Positions 15,741 through 24,553 of a stretch of DNA of 49,725 bases are shown piece after piece. Made by a program: the position numbers and the translations under genes. Numbering within the stretch: position 1 is the stretch's first letter; each line of letters begins with the position of its first letter. The stretch is from contig NZ_JAYGHV010000004.1 in assembly GCF_034932145.1 (NCBI RefSeq), forward strand, positions 1-49,725, written 5' to 3'. This DNA comes from CCY15215 sp034932145 (GTDB taxonomy: Bacteria > Cyanobacteriota > Cyanobacteriia > Cyanobacteriales > Spirulinaceae). The notes under the pieces were generated by a model, which was not told the DNA's origin, did no database searches, and worked only from the letters and a program-made list of their open reading frames with translations.

Positions 15741-16232
15741 ATGGAAGCTGTACGAGCAATTTTAATCTCCTATTTAGAGCCGATCGCAGCCTGGTTTCGC
15801 ACTCTAGGCTTTCCCGAACCCATTATCCATTGGGGACACCCATTGATGATGGGTATTGTTATTTTTGTTTTAGGTAGTTTTACCGCTTGGGTAGGTTGGC
15901 AAGGACGCATTTCCCAAGACACAGAAATCTCAATCAAAAATCGGCGATCGCATCGAAAACTTGCCCCGTGGTTATTCTTATTTATTAGTTTGGGTTACAC
16001 GGGAGGTGTTTTATCTTTGGTCATGCAAGAACAGTCTATTTTTGAGAGTCCTCATTTCTGGACGGGTTCCCTTGTCGTCTTTTTATTAGCACTGAATGGA
16101 TTCATTTCGGCGACTAAATTTGGTGGCAATAAAGAAGCCTTAAAAACAACTCATGCTTATTTGGGAAGTTTTGCGGTACTAATCATGTTTATTCATGCTT
16201 TTCTTGGTTTAAGTTTGGGACTTTCCATTTAA
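15741..16232 (+). CDS. DUF4079 membrane protein
   Basis: A 163-residue integral membrane protein with four predicted helices: around HPLMMGIVIFVLGSFTAWVG, APWLFLFISLGYTGGVLSL, TGSLVVFLLALNGFISA and AYLGSFAVLIMFIHAFLGL. Spaced histidines (WGHP, THAY, FIHAF) recall the cytochrome b561-like DUF4079 family of cyanobacteria and plastids, whose function is not settled. Three in-frame ATGs occur at 15726, 15735 and 15741. GAGGA lies eight bases before 15741, which is why I chose it; starting at 15726 would add five residues. Confidence 0.75.
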   Translation: MEAVRAILISYLEPIAAWFRTLGFPEPIIHWGHPLMMGIVIFVLGSFTAWVGWQGRISQDTEISIKNRRSHRKLAPWLFLFISLGYTGGVLSLVMQEQSIFESPHFWTGSLVVFLLALNGFISATKFGGNKEALKTTHAYLGSFAVLIMFIHAFLGLSLGLSI

Positions 16233-16284
16233 CTTTTTAGCTATTAAATACTCACCCACTTAGAAAAATAAGCAATATATAGCG

Positions 16285-18495
16285 ATGAGTCGTCAGAGTT
16301 GGGTAATCTTGTGTATTGCCTATATATTAGGACTATTATCGACAGGGATATGGGCTTCTCCTTTTGAAAAAATAACCTTAATACAAGGGTTGGGATTAGC
16401 GAGTATTGAGATTGTTTTAGGGGGAATTATTGGCGCGATCGCCTCTCGTTTTTGGCGTAAAAGTCCCCGTCTTCCGATTTGGATCGTCGCGGGAATTCTC
16501 GCAGGATTAGCGATCGCGCATTTTCAATTGCGTCTTCCTCAACCTGCTACTAATGATGTGAGTTTATGGCAGGCAAATTCCCGAGAAGAAGTGACAGTAA
16601 CGGGACAAATTCGCGATCGCCCCAGTTTCAATCGCGATCAAAAATTACGCTTTATTTTAGCCGTTCAAAAAATCAATGAAGATACTAATATTCAGGGCAA
16701 ATTATATGCAACTATTTCTCCACCAGAGAACTTAGAATTAGTTCCAAGGCAAACAATTACCATTAAAGGGAGATTATACGAACCCCAAAGGGCAAAAAAT
16801 CCCGGTGGTTTTGATTTTAAGGCATATCTTGCCCCTCAAGGAGTATTCGCAGGATTGTCGGGGGAACTGCTGGAAGTCTCACCTAAACAACCTTGGGGAT
16901 GGTGGAAACTGAGACAGCGCATTGTTCGCATTCACAATCAAGGTTTATCGGAACCATTTGGCTCTCTTGTGAGTTCTATGGTGATGGGACGCAGGGCGAT
17001 CGATCTCCCTTTTGAGATTCAGGATTTGTTTATTCAGGCAGGACTAGCACATATTCTAGCCGCTTCAGGTTTCCATGTTTCCCTGTTATTGGGAGGAGTT
17101 TTAGCACTAACTCGGACTTTAGAGGAGAAATATCGTTTTGCGATCGCCCTTGTAATTCTCCTTGCTTATACGGGACTGACGGGGTTGCAACCTCCAGTTT
17201 TGCGGGCAGTTTTGATGGGAATTGCCGTGTTATTTGCCATGACAATAGAAAGTAAGGTCAAACCCTTGGGGGCATTGCTTTTGGTGGCAACGCTTCTCCT
17301 CTTATGCAATCCTCTCTGGATTTGGAACTTGAGTTTTCAATTGAGCTTTATTGCGACCCTTGGATTAGTGATTAGCGTCCCCGCTATCACTCAACGTTTA
17401 GATTGGTTGCCCCCAACCATCGCCACTATTATCGCCATCCCCGTCGCTGCCACAATTTGGACGCTGCCCATCGCCTCCTGCTATTTTAGTTCTCTTGCCA
17501 CTTATGGTATTTTAGTTAACATTTTCACAACTCACCTCGGTTCTCTCATTATTTTAGGAGGGATGTTAAGTGCTGGAATTGGGTTGATTTTTCCTTGGGC
17601 AGGAACCGCGATCGCCTCCCTGCTATTCTATCCAACTCTATTTCTTGTCAATATTGTGCGTTTTTTCATCAATTTACCCAACAGTTCCCAAGCTGTGGGT
17701 AACTTAAACATTGTCCAGGTTTTGGCCATCTATGGCATTATTTTAGGGATTTGCTGCTGGAAACCGTTGCAGCAAGGGAAAAGATGGTTGGCAATGGCAG
17801 TAATTGCTATTTTAATCGCGATCGCGCCTCTTTTGTATGCTAATGCAACTTTAGTGCGAATGACAATACTTGCAGCAGGACAAGAACAAATTATCGTCAT
17901 TCAAGATCGAGGAAAAGTAACCCTCATTGATGCTGGAAATACCGATACAGCAAATTATACAGTTTTACCTTTTTTAGCACATGAAGGCATCGATCGCCTC
18001 GATTTAGCAGTCTCATTGAAAAATTACCGAGAACTGGGCTGGAAACCAATTTTTGATAAATTAGAAGTGAAAACATTTTTACACGCGATCCCAACCTTTG
18101 AAGCAGGAGATGAGGAGACTTTAGCAAAGGGGGTGTATCCCTTTGCAGTCGGACAAGAAGCAACCAATCGCAATCTCAAAATTGTTAGACTGCATCCCGC
18201 GATCGCGCAACTGCAATTCGGCGATCGCACTTGGCTGTTACTCTATGCCCCCAACGAGGAAATTTTACCCACAGATTTATCAGCACAAGTGTTGCTATTT
18301 ATGGGAGATTCAGTCAATGAGAAGGTATTAAGAACATTTGCCGGGGATACCGCGATCGCTTCTTCTTCCTACGTTTCCTCCGATACATTTCAAGGGTTAC
18401 GGCAAAAACAGATTTATGTCTATGTGACGGGACGACATGGGGCAGTACAATGGAGTCCGCAACGAGGATTTACAACTTTGTTAAATTCCGGTTAA
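16285..18495 (+). CDS. comEC: ComEC/Rec2-family DNA-uptake channel protein
   Basis: A 736-residue inner-membrane protein of the ComEC family, which passes single-stranded DNA into the cytoplasm during natural transformation. It has N-terminal membrane helices with a DUF4131-type OB region (VTVTGQIRDRPSFNR, AKNPGGFDFKAYLAPQGVFA). The competence domain follows (GLAHILAASGFHVSLLLGG, LTGLQPPVLRAVLMG, NLSFQLSFIATLGLVIS). The C-terminal ~200 residues correspond to the metallo-beta-lactamase-like domain (LIDAGNTDTANYTVLPFLAHEGI), but the metal motif HxHxDH is absent: the expected place reads DLAVSLKNYRELGW. The nuclease-like function of that domain is therefore doubtful. No other competence gene is adjacent. 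Confidence 0.9.
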   Translation: MSRQSWVILCIAYILGLLSTGIWASPFEKITLIQGLGLASIEIVLGGIIGAIASRFWRKSPRLPIWIVAGILAGLAIAHFQLRLPQPATNDVSLWQANSREEVTVTGQIRDRPSFNRDQKLRFILAVQKINEDTNIQGKLYATISPPENLELVPRQTITIKGRLYEPQRAKNPGGFDFKAYLAPQGVFAGLSGELLEVSPKQPWGWWKLRQRIVRIHNQGLSEPFGSLVSSMVMGRRAIDLPFEIQDLFIQAGLAHILAASGFHVSLLLGGVLALTRTLEEKYRFAIALVILLAYTGLTGLQPPVLRAVLMGIAVLFAMTIESKVKPLGALLLVATLLLLCNPLWIWNLSFQLSFIATLGLVISVPAITQRLDWLPPTIATIIAIPVAATIWTLPIASCYFSSLATYGILVNIFTTHLGSLIILGGMLSAGIGLIFPWAGTAIASLLFYPTLFLVNIVRFFINLPNSSQAVGNLNIVQVLAIYGIILGICCWKPLQQGKRWLAMAVIAILIAIAPLLYANATLVRMTILAAGQEQIIVIQDRGKVTLIDAGNTDTANYTVLPFLAHEGIDRLDLAVSLKNYRELGWKPIFDKLEVKTFLHAIPTFEAGDEETLAKGVYPFAVGQEATNRNLKIVRLHPAIAQLQFGDRTWLLLYAPNEEILPTDLSAQVLLFMGDSVNEKVLRTFAGDTAIASSSYVSSDTFQGLRQKQIYVYVTGRHGAVQWSPQRGFTTLLNSG

Positions 18496-18630
18496 ATCCT
18501 GAAAAAATGTCAAGTATCTTAACAGTTTGGGAGAGTTGAGGAGAAGAAGGTTAAGATCGTATCATCCCAGAAATAAATAGAGTTTGTTTCTCAAATTTTA
18601 TTTTCTTTCCTTGCTCTCAAAGACATCCTC

Positions 18631-19065
18631 ATGTTTAATGCCACTCTTCTTTGGCTCATTGCTGGTGTAATTCTCTGTTTAATGGAGTTGCTCTTTCCTA
18701 CAGCATTTGTCGAGTTTATGATGGGAATTGCTGCATTTGTCGTGGCGCTTATTTCGCTGATACTGCCTCACTCTGGCTTACAAATTGCCCTATGGATGAT
18801 TTTTTCAACATTATTAGTTCTTCTCTCGCGGCGCATTTTTACCCCCAGACGAAAAAGTGCAACAATTGAAGGCAAAACAGAAGGAGAAACCCTCACCGAA
18901 ATTCCTGCTGGAGAAACGGGACGCATTTTATATGAAGGTAATTCTTGGCGAGGAAAATGCAGCGAGGAAAGTCTGGCGATCGCCCCCAAACAAAAAGTGT
19001 ATATTGTCGGAAGAGAGGGCAATACTTTAATCGTCCTCCCGAAATCTTTACTCGAAGGAGAATAA
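18631..19065 (+). CDS. NfeD family membrane protein
   Basis: A 144-residue protein with N-terminal membrane helices (TLLWLIAGVILCLMELLFPT, then a second and third hydrophobic stretch to about residue 65). A cytosolic OB-fold-like domain follows (ETLTEIPAGETGRILYEGNSW, split by strand breaks, then YIVGREGNTLIVLPK). NfeD proteins are partners of SPFH/stomatin proteins at membranes. Here the stomatin gene begins two bases after the stop codon, so the two are almost certainly co-transcribed and functionally linked. Confidence 0.9.
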   Translation: MFNATLLWLIAGVILCLMELLFPTAFVEFMMGIAAFVVALISLILPHSGLQIALWMIFSTLLVLLSRRIFTPRRKSATIEGKTEGETLTEIPAGETGRILYEGNSWRGKCSEESLAIAPKQKVYIVGREGNTLIVLPKSLLEGE

Positions 19066-19067
19066 CA

Positions 19068-20063
19068 ATGGGACAATTTTTTCTACTTATTATCTTAGCA
19101 TTTGGCGGTTCTGCCCTTGTAGGATCGGTGAGAATTATTAACGAGAAAAACGAGGCTTTGGTAGAAAGTCTGGGCAGTTTCAAGAAAAAACTCAGTCCTG
19201 GTTTAAATTTTGTCGTTCCTTTTGTTGACAAAGTTGTTTATCAGGCAACCACTAGAGAAAAGGTTTTGGATATTCCTCCTCAATCTTGTATTACCAAAGA
19301 TAACGTTGCTATCAGTGCTGATGCAGTTGTCTATTGGAGAATTATGGACATGGAACGTGCTTATTATCGAATTGAAAATTTGCCCCTAGCCATGGAAAAT
19401 TTAGTTTTGACCCAAATTCGTTCGGAAATGGGAAAACTAGAACTCGATCAAACATTTACCGCAAGAACTGAAGTTAATGAAACTTTATTGCGAGAACTCG
19501 ATATTGCCACAGATCCTTGGGGAGTCAAAGTAACGCGGGTGGAACTTCGCAATATTACCCCCTCTAAAGCCGTTCAAGATTCAATGGAATTACAAATGGC
19601 GGCAGAACGGAAAAAACGGGCATCAATTTTAACTTCTGAAGGCGAAAGAGATTCAGCAATTAATGAGTCTAAAGGTAAAGCGGAGGCACAAGTTTTAGAG
19701 GCAGAAGCGGCTAAAACTGCTGCCATTTTGCAGGCTGAAGCACAACAACAAGCGACGATTTTAAAAGCTAAAGCAGAAGCGGAACAGGAGGTTCTGAAAG
19801 CGCAAGCAACAGCAAAGGCATTAGATATTATTGGAGGTAAAATAAAAACCGATCCTCAAGCTAAAGAAGCCTTACAATTTCTCTTAGCACAACACTATTT
19901 AGAAATGGGTAAAACTATCGGGAGTAGCGAAAGCAGTAAGGTCATGTTTATGGACCCGCGCAGTATGATTTCCACCTTAGAAGGGGTTCGTTCTGTGATT
20001 GGTGAAAATCCTAGCAGTTTGAATTTCGAGTTGGAAAAATTCGATCGCCATTCCGCAGAGTAA
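19068..20063 (+). CDS. SPFH/Band 7 (stomatin-like, QmcA-type) protein
   Basis: A 331-residue stomatin-family protein that assembles on the membrane as oligomeric rings and associates with NfeD or FtsH-type partners. An N-terminal hydrophobic segment FFLLIILAFGGSALVG is followed by the Band 7 domain (VRIINEKNEALVESLGSFKK, LSPGLNFVVPFVD, LDIPPQSCITKDNVAISADA). Then comes an Ala/Glu-rich coiled coil (about 185-270: KAEAQVLEAEAAKTAAI). The C-terminus has KVMFMDPRSM. The open frame begins 41 codons earlier, overlapping nfeD. AGGAG lies seven bases before the ATG at 19068, so I start there. Confidence 0.93.
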   Translation: MGQFFLLIILAFGGSALVGSVRIINEKNEALVESLGSFKKKLSPGLNFVVPFVDKVVYQATTREKVLDIPPQSCITKDNVAISADAVVYWRIMDMERAYYRIENLPLAMENLVLTQIRSEMGKLELDQTFTARTEVNETLLRELDIATDPWGVKVTRVELRNITPSKAVQDSMELQMAAERKKRASILTSEGERDSAINESKGKAEAQVLEAEAAKTAAILQAEAQQQATILKAKAEAEQEVLKAQATAKALDIIGGKIKTDPQAKEALQFLLAQHYLEMGKTIGSSESSKVMFMDPRSMISTLEGVRSVIGENPSSLNFELEKFDRHSAE

Positions 20064-20082
20064 AATCTACTAATTTTTCGGA

Positions 20083-20123
20083 TAGGGATGTTAAATACAG
20101 GTCTATTAAATTTAACGTCCCTA
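20083..20123. terminator. long inverted repeat between convergent genes
   Basis: TAGGGATGTTAAAT and ATTTAACGTCCCTA form a 14-bp stem (one G-U pair) with a 13-base loop between the stomatin gene (plus) and the Fur-family gene (minus). It may terminate both transcripts, though T-runs are poor. It could also be a member of a dispersed palindromic repeat family. Confidence 0.5.
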
Positions 20124-20131
20124 CACAAAAT

Positions 20132-20518
20132 TTAACTTTCTTCTTCCTGACAGAGATCGCACATCCCAAAAAACTCTAGGGTATGATAGTAGACTTTAAA
20201 ATGATGAGACTGTTGTAATTGTTGCTCTAATTGATGAACGGGACATTGTTCAATGGGAATAGAACGATCGCAATTAACACAAGTTAGATAATGGCGATCG
20301 CGTTGAACCAGACTGTAGAGAGATTCACCATTCCCCAAAGTTCGTACTCGTACCACACCCTCTAATTTTAAGGCTTCTAAGGCACGATAAACTGTTGCCA
20401 GTCCAATATTGTGCTGACCGTTTCGCAGTTCAATATAAAGGTCTTGTGCGGAAATTGGACGATTTAAGGTTTTGAGAAGATTGAGAATTTTTTCTTGGGA
20501 ACGAGTACGAGTTTTCAT
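20132..20518 (-). CDS. zur: Fur-family metalloregulator, probably Zur
   Basis: A 128-residue Fur-family repressor. The N-terminal winged helix is visible (ISAQDLYIELRN, GLATVYRALEALKLEGVV, with the TVYRAL recognition helix). The dimerisation domain carries two Cys pairs, CVNC and CDLC, plus a CPVHQLE segment and HHFKVYYHTLEFFGMC. The absence of an N-terminal extension and the 'LEALKLEGVVRVRTLGNGESLYS' style resemble Anabaena FurB/Zur as I remember it, so zinc-responsive control is the best guess; PerR or Fur is possible. It is transcribed alone, diverging from purS. Confidence 0.72.
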   Translation of the reverse strand: MKTRTRSQEKILNLLKTLNRPISAQDLYIELRNGQHNIGLATVYRALEALKLEGVVRVRTLGNGESLYSLVQRDRHYLTCVNCDRSIPIEQCPVHQLEQQLQQSHHFKVYYHTLEFFGMCDLCQEEES

Positions 20519-20686
20519 GGGGAAGTCTGGCGATCGCGCTTCAGAGTAAAGCAGTTTCTGGCATTTTTCTCAAAGAATTAGAGCGATCTTTTGGCCTTGG
20601 GCTACAATTCTATAATATACTGGATTTTGAGTATTTCAGAAACTAATATTAAGCAACGAATAACACGCAATAAACAATAACTAAAA

Positions 20687-20947
20687 ATGCAGTTCCAAGC
20701 AAAAATTTACATCACCTTACGCCCTTCCGTTCTCGATCCCGCAGGAGTCGCGGTACAATCGGGATTAAAACAGTTAGGATATGATACAGTGGAAAGGGTG
20801 AGAATTGGGAAATATATCGAACTCAATCTCAGTGCTGAGAATGAAGCAGATGCGGGCAAAAAATTAGACCAAATGTGCGATCGCCTCTTAGCAAACCCCG
20901 TTATCGAAAATTATCGTTTTGAGTTAAAAGTATTGGCGATCGCGTGA
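20687..20947 (+). CDS. purS: PurS, FGAM synthase small subunit
   Basis: An 86-residue PurS protein, the dimeric subunit that bridges PurL and PurQ in phosphoribosylformylglycinamidine synthase (fourth step of purine synthesis). It starts MQFQAKIYITLRPSVLDPAG. The family features are VAVQSGLKQLGYDTVERVRIG, read in sections, and CDRLLANPVIENYRFEL at the end. The length is typical. purQ, which often follows, is not present in this window; the next gene is on the opposite strand. Confidence 0.93.
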   Translation: MQFQAKIYITLRPSVLDPAGVAVQSGLKQLGYDTVERVRIGKYIELNLSAENEADAGKKLDQMCDRLLANPVIENYRFELKVLAIA

Positions 20948-20982
20948 ATTTAGGTCACTAAACACTAATCACTAAAAACTAA

Positions 20983-21423
20983 TCACTGTTTAGCAAGATT
21001 ACGCTGGCGTAACAAATGAGCTAGAAAATGTGCTTCTCGTTGTGCTGCAAAAAGATCGACGCGATGAGAAGATAAAATCAAAGCACCATTTCCTTTTTGA
21101 CGAATCTGCGGTATCTTAATCTCTCCATAACTACAAATGCGATCGGGGAACCAATAATGTCCCAATTCTTCACGGAAATGAACGCTATTGATATCCACCC
21201 GATCGCCAGTTTCTTTAAACTCTGCGATCGCCGCTTCTAATTCTGCCGATAATTGGTTAATTCGCCTCGCTTGACCCTCCAATTGTTGCAGATCGACGGC
21301 AAATGTATCCTGGTTTGCGATCGCCGCTTCGGGAGGTTTGGGGATAGGAAAAGACGATCTTTTTGGCGTTTTATTGCCTCCAGGAAGACAGACTAAATGT
21401 TTGCTTTTTGGCGATCGAGTCAT
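20983..21423 (-). CDS. conserved cyanobacterial protein of unknown function
   Basis: A 146-residue soluble protein that I do not recognise as a named family. The first 40 residues are basic and proline-rich. Residues about 45-75 form a predicted coiled coil (LQQLEGQARRINQLSAELEA). The second half has aromatic motifs (VHFREELGHYWFPDRICSYG) and a basic C-terminal helix (QREAHFLAHLLRQRNLA). No membrane segment or signal peptide is seen. It is convergent with purS. HIP1 sites and codon use match the neighbours, which supports a real gene. Confidence 0.65.
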   Translation of the reverse strand: MTRSPKSKHLVCLPGGNKTPKRSSFPIPKPPEAAIANQDTFAVDLQQLEGQARRINQLSAELEAAIAEFKETGDRVDINSVHFREELGHYWFPDRICSYGEIKIPQIRQKGNGALILSSHRVDLFAAQREAHFLAHLLRQRNLAKQ

Positions 21424-21542
21424 GACCTTAAATTAAGTAGAATTAATAATCAAGTGGTATAAGAATACCTTAGTATTATTGTTCGTTTTAGTCAAGTCTT
21501 TTTTTGATAATTTATTTTGATAATTTATTTTGACAAATATAA

Positions 21543-21566
21543 AGGCCTCGATCGCGATCGAGACCT
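21543..21566 (-). terminator. hairpin downstream of the 85-residue gene
   Basis: Read on the minus strand, AGGTCTCGATCG pairs with CGATCGAGGCCT (12 bp, one G-T pair), followed by a TTATATTTG stretch. It lies 67 bp after the stop codon at 21633 and fits an intrinsic terminator. Confidence 0.55.
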
Positions 21567-21632
21567 CTATTTCCGAGAAAATACAAGGAAACAACAAAAC
21601 CTATATTTTGCCATTCCTTTTCCTAGCAAAAG

Positions 21633-21890
21633 CTAATCAAAATCGCGATCGATACTGCCTTCAAAAACAGGTTCAACACGAATAGCTGCAACATTACTTG
21701 GGCGAATGACCATGTATTCTCCTTGAACGTTTTTAATCGGTACGCTAATAAAATTGGTGTCATCTGCCTTGGGCATCAGTTCGCCACTATACCACTTTTG
21801 AAACTCTTGAATGGTCGTAAAGCGAACTACTTCGCGATGACCCGAAGTTAGCATAATAAACACTGAATAGGAATCTGGTTTTCTAGCCAT
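21633..21890 (-). CDS. small conserved cyanobacterial protein, unknown function
   Basis: An 85-residue soluble protein beginning MARKPDSYSVFIMLTSGHRE. It contains VVRFTTIQEFQKWYSGELMP and ends in an acidic tail after YMVIRPSNVAAIRVEPVFEG. The alternating strand pattern suggests a small beta-rich domain. I do not recognise a named family. GGAG lies upstream of the ATG (AAGGAGAAATTTCTATG). It is followed by a good hairpin terminator, so it is probably a single-gene transcript. Confidence 0.7.
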   Translation of the reverse strand: MARKPDSYSVFIMLTSGHREVVRFTTIQEFQKWYSGELMPKADDTNFISVPIKNVQGEYMVIRPSNVAAIRVEPVFEGSIDRDFD

Positions 21891-21985
21891 AGAAATTTCT
21901 CCTTATTTTGGCGCAATATTTTAACGCCCCCTTTGCTAAAAACGAGAAGGCAATCCTTCAATTAAAATATCATCAAGTTGGAGGA

Positions 21986-22744
21986 CTAGAGATTAAATCG
22001 CTGTAAAAGCGCCTCTAGTAGAGAAGGAAGAGTTTGACGCACTTCCTCAGCCGTCTTGCATGATAACTGTTGATGGCTCGTTAGGTCAAAAGGAAACTGT
22101 CCCTGAAGGCGTTCCATTTGCAGGAGAAGAATTTGCCCCTGACGCTTGCTGTGGAGGGCGTAACCCAGTTCAACGCAAACATTAGAACTCAGAAGAAGTT
22201 GGGGTTTATCTTCCCTTGTTGTCGTGGCGATCGCCGTCCCATCAGCGATAAAGAGAAGACTTTTGCGAATTTGCCTTAATTGTCCGCTACTGAGGCGTAG
22301 AGGGGCATTTTTGGGGCGTTGGGCGAGTTCTAGACTGAGGGGGATACGTGCCGTTTTATTAACTTTGGCGATCGCCGCTTCTAATACTTCCCGAAACAGT
22401 TCGCTAGATTCTTTGTACTCTTGTTGATAGCTGAAGAAAATTTTCGGTTCTAAGAAAGCATTCAGTTCTTGCTTAGTGAGATATATTTCGTGAGACTTTA
22501 GATCGAGATTGGCGATCGCATAACCGCCGCTTCCTTCAATATAAAATTCGATCGTTTCTCCCTCAATATAGCGTTCAAACCATTTCGAGGTCGCTATTTC
22601 CTCCGTCTCATCCAAAATGTCCGCCCGCAACCCCGACTTAAGCAAACTACTGCGACTTAATCGCAGATCGTGAGGACGTTTGACGATCTCCCGAATGGGT
22701 TCGTATTGTTCGATATACCAAGCCTTGAGTGCGACGATCGCCAT
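21986..22744 (-). CDS. unknown protein with TIR-like/Rossmann C-terminal signature
   Basis: A 252-residue protein without a name I can assign. Residues 1-100 contain ERYIEGETIEFYIEGSGGYA and YLTKQELNAFLEPKIFFSYQ. Residues 155-245 contain GQLRQIRKSLLFIADGTAIA, then SSNVCVELGYALHSKRQGQI, LLLQMERLQGQFPFDL and QLSCKTAEEV. The 'NV.vELGYAL...QILLL....FPFDL' order resembles TIR-like and predicted nucleotide-binding proteins, where the Glu of NVxxELG can be catalytic. This is motif reading only. No membrane segment is seen. It is transcribed alone on the minus strand. Confidence 0.65.
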   Translation of the reverse strand: MAIVALKAWYIEQYEPIREIVKRPHDLRLSRSSLLKSGLRADILDETEEIATSKWFERYIEGETIEFYIEGSGGYAIANLDLKSHEIYLTKQELNAFLEPKIFFSYQQEYKESSELFREVLEAAIAKVNKTARIPLSLELAQRPKNAPLRLSSGQLRQIRKSLLFIADGTAIATTTREDKPQLLLSSNVCVELGYALHSKRQGQILLLQMERLQGQFPFDLTSHQQLSCKTAEEVRQTLPSLLEALLQRFNL

Positions 22745-23143
22745 ATTGTCACCCCTATCCCGATCTCCTACATTTGTACTAAGAATGACTCATCATAGCA
22801 TTGACCTTGAAGAATTTTCGAGTAGGTTTAGGAAAATTCCAGAATTGAGGCGTTGCGATCGCACTCCTAGCATTGAGCCAGTTTTTAGCCAAACCTCGGC
22901 GCGATCGGCAAAATATACTGATGCTTCTCAACGAAACAATGCCTGAATTTTGATAATATCGAGGCTACTTTCTTCGATCTTCAGTATATTTCCCCGATCC
23001 CTGATAATTATACGGGTTTTCTACACCTGTATTTGCAATATTTCTTTACGTTAAATTGAGTGGAATTATGAAGATTTAGCCCACTTTTGCATTAAAATTT
23101 AATTAAATTAAGAAAAAATTATTAAATAACTTGGGGGTGCCTG
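22745..23143. other. 399-bp intergenic region without a recognised gene
   Basis: The gap lies between two divergently transcribed genes. The left half holds HIP1-like sites and only short, unconvincing open frames. The right half (about 23040-23130) is AT-rich and probably carries the promoter of the PatA-like gene. No RNA gene, repeat array or mobile element is seen. Confidence 0.6.
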
Positions 23144-24526
23144 ATGCAAGGTACTATAATTGCCAAAAAATGGCGAAATCAAAATCGCCTCAGAAACGCA
23201 GAAATTTCACAATCCACTATTTCCCCTGCTCAAACTCATCAACCGGATTTTAACGAGACAAATTTGGACGAGACAAATTTGGACGAGATAACAGTTGAGG
23301 AGAACGAAGATAACCGCTTTAAATCCCAATTAGAACGCCTGCAAAAACAGCATTTTACTGGGCGATTGGATATTGATGTCCAAGGGAAAAAATGGAATTT
23401 ATACCTATCCTTGGGTCGTTTTGCTTGGGCATCGGGAGGATTGCACGAACAGCGACGCTGGCGGCGACAGTTGATTCGCACGGGGATCGATCAAAGTATT
23501 CAAGCGCGGAAAAACGATCGCAACGAGTGTTGGGATTATGGACTATTAACCCTCTTATCTCAAAGAAAACTGATTAATAAAGACCAGCAAATTACGATTT
23601 TGCGAGGCACAGTAACAGAAATTTTGTTCGAGATCGTTCAAGCAATTGAATTAGCCACCTTAAGCCAAAATGCGGCGCATAACAATCCCAAGAAGATTAA
23701 AAAAGCGCACTCTCAAAACAGCGATGGCATTTTTACTCTAACCCCACGTTTGGGGGTACGCCCTTCCCACGGCGATACGGGGATTTTCCCCAGAGATTGG
23801 ACCTTAGAAATCGAACTGGCTTGGACAATGGCGGAAAGGGCTTGGGAAAGTTGGGCTAAATCTGGTTTAGCTTTATGTTCGCCCAATTTAGCCCCCGTTC
23901 TCAAAAATAGAGAAAAATTGCAAGCCCAAGTCTCACCTAAAATCTACCAACATCTGACTAATCTCATCAACGGGAAGCGAACCTTGCGAGATTTAGCAGT
24001 CTTGATGAAACAAGATATTTTAGGGGTAACGCGATCGCTACTCCCCTATATTCGCAACCAGGCCATCGGCTTAGTTGAAATCGAAGATTTTCCCCCTTCT
24101 GCGACGACTTCCCAAGGACAAAAAAAGAACCCAGAAACTCCCAAAACCGAAAAAGGCGATCGCGGTGTAGTCTTGTGTATTGACGATAGCCCCCAAGTTT
24201 GTCGTTTGATGGAAGTCTTATTAACCAATGCCGGTTATCGTGTCGTCACCGTGCAAGAAGCCATTAAAGCTCTACCTACCTTACTCGAATGTAAACCCGA
24301 TGCGATTTTTCTCGATCTAATCATGCCCATCGCCAATGGTTATGAAATTTGTACGCAAATTCGCCGTGTCGATCGCTTTAAAGATACTCCTATTGTCATT
24401 TTGACCGGAAATGATGGTTTTGTAGACCGAGTGCGGGCAAAAATGGTTGGGGCCACAGATTTCCTCACCAAACCGATCGTGCGCGATCGCGTTTTGGCTG
24501 CGGTCGAGAAATATGTTAAAGCATAA
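23144..24526 (+). CDS. PatA/PixG-like response regulator (PATAN + receiver)
   Basis: A 460-residue two-component protein of the cyanobacterial PatA class. The N-terminal ~330 residues are the PATAN/DUF4388-type region (FKSQLERLQKQHFTGRLDID, WNLYLSLGRFAWASGGLHEQ). A receiver domain follows at about 343-460: VVLCIDDSPQVCRLM, DAIFLDLIMP with the phospho-acceptor Asp, VILTGND and FLTKPIV with the conserved Lys. PixG and PatA relatives act in type IV pilus phototaxis or heterocyst patterning. No pilus or chemotaxis genes adjoin, so the input is unknown. Residues 36-49 contain a tandem NETNLDETNLDE repeat from a 15-bp duplication. The preceding linker is Ser/Thr/Gln-rich. Confidence 0.9.
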   Translation: MQGTIIAKKWRNQNRLRNAEISQSTISPAQTHQPDFNETNLDETNLDEITVEENEDNRFKSQLERLQKQHFTGRLDIDVQGKKWNLYLSLGRFAWASGGLHEQRRWRRQLIRTGIDQSIQARKNDRNECWDYGLLTLLSQRKLINKDQQITILRGTVTEILFEIVQAIELATLSQNAAHNNPKKIKKAHSQNSDGIFTLTPRLGVRPSHGDTGIFPRDWTLEIELAWTMAERAWESWAKSGLALCSPNLAPVLKNREKLQAQVSPKIYQHLTNLINGKRTLRDLAVLMKQDILGVTRSLLPYIRNQAIGLVEIEDFPPSATTSQGQKKNPETPKTEKGDRGVVLCIDDSPQVCRLMEVLLTNAGYRVVTVQEAIKALPTLLECKPDAIFLDLIMPIANGYEICTQIRRVDRFKDTPIVILTGNDGFVDRVRAKMVGATDFLTKPIVRDRVLAAVEKYVKA

Positions 24527-24553
24527 GGAACGAAGATTTATTTACAGCATCTT

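Noticed and set aside
22680..22946. Small plus-strand gene across the start of the TIR-like gene
   Set aside because: Its first part is antisense to a coding region, its composition is not protein-like, and there is no ribosome site.
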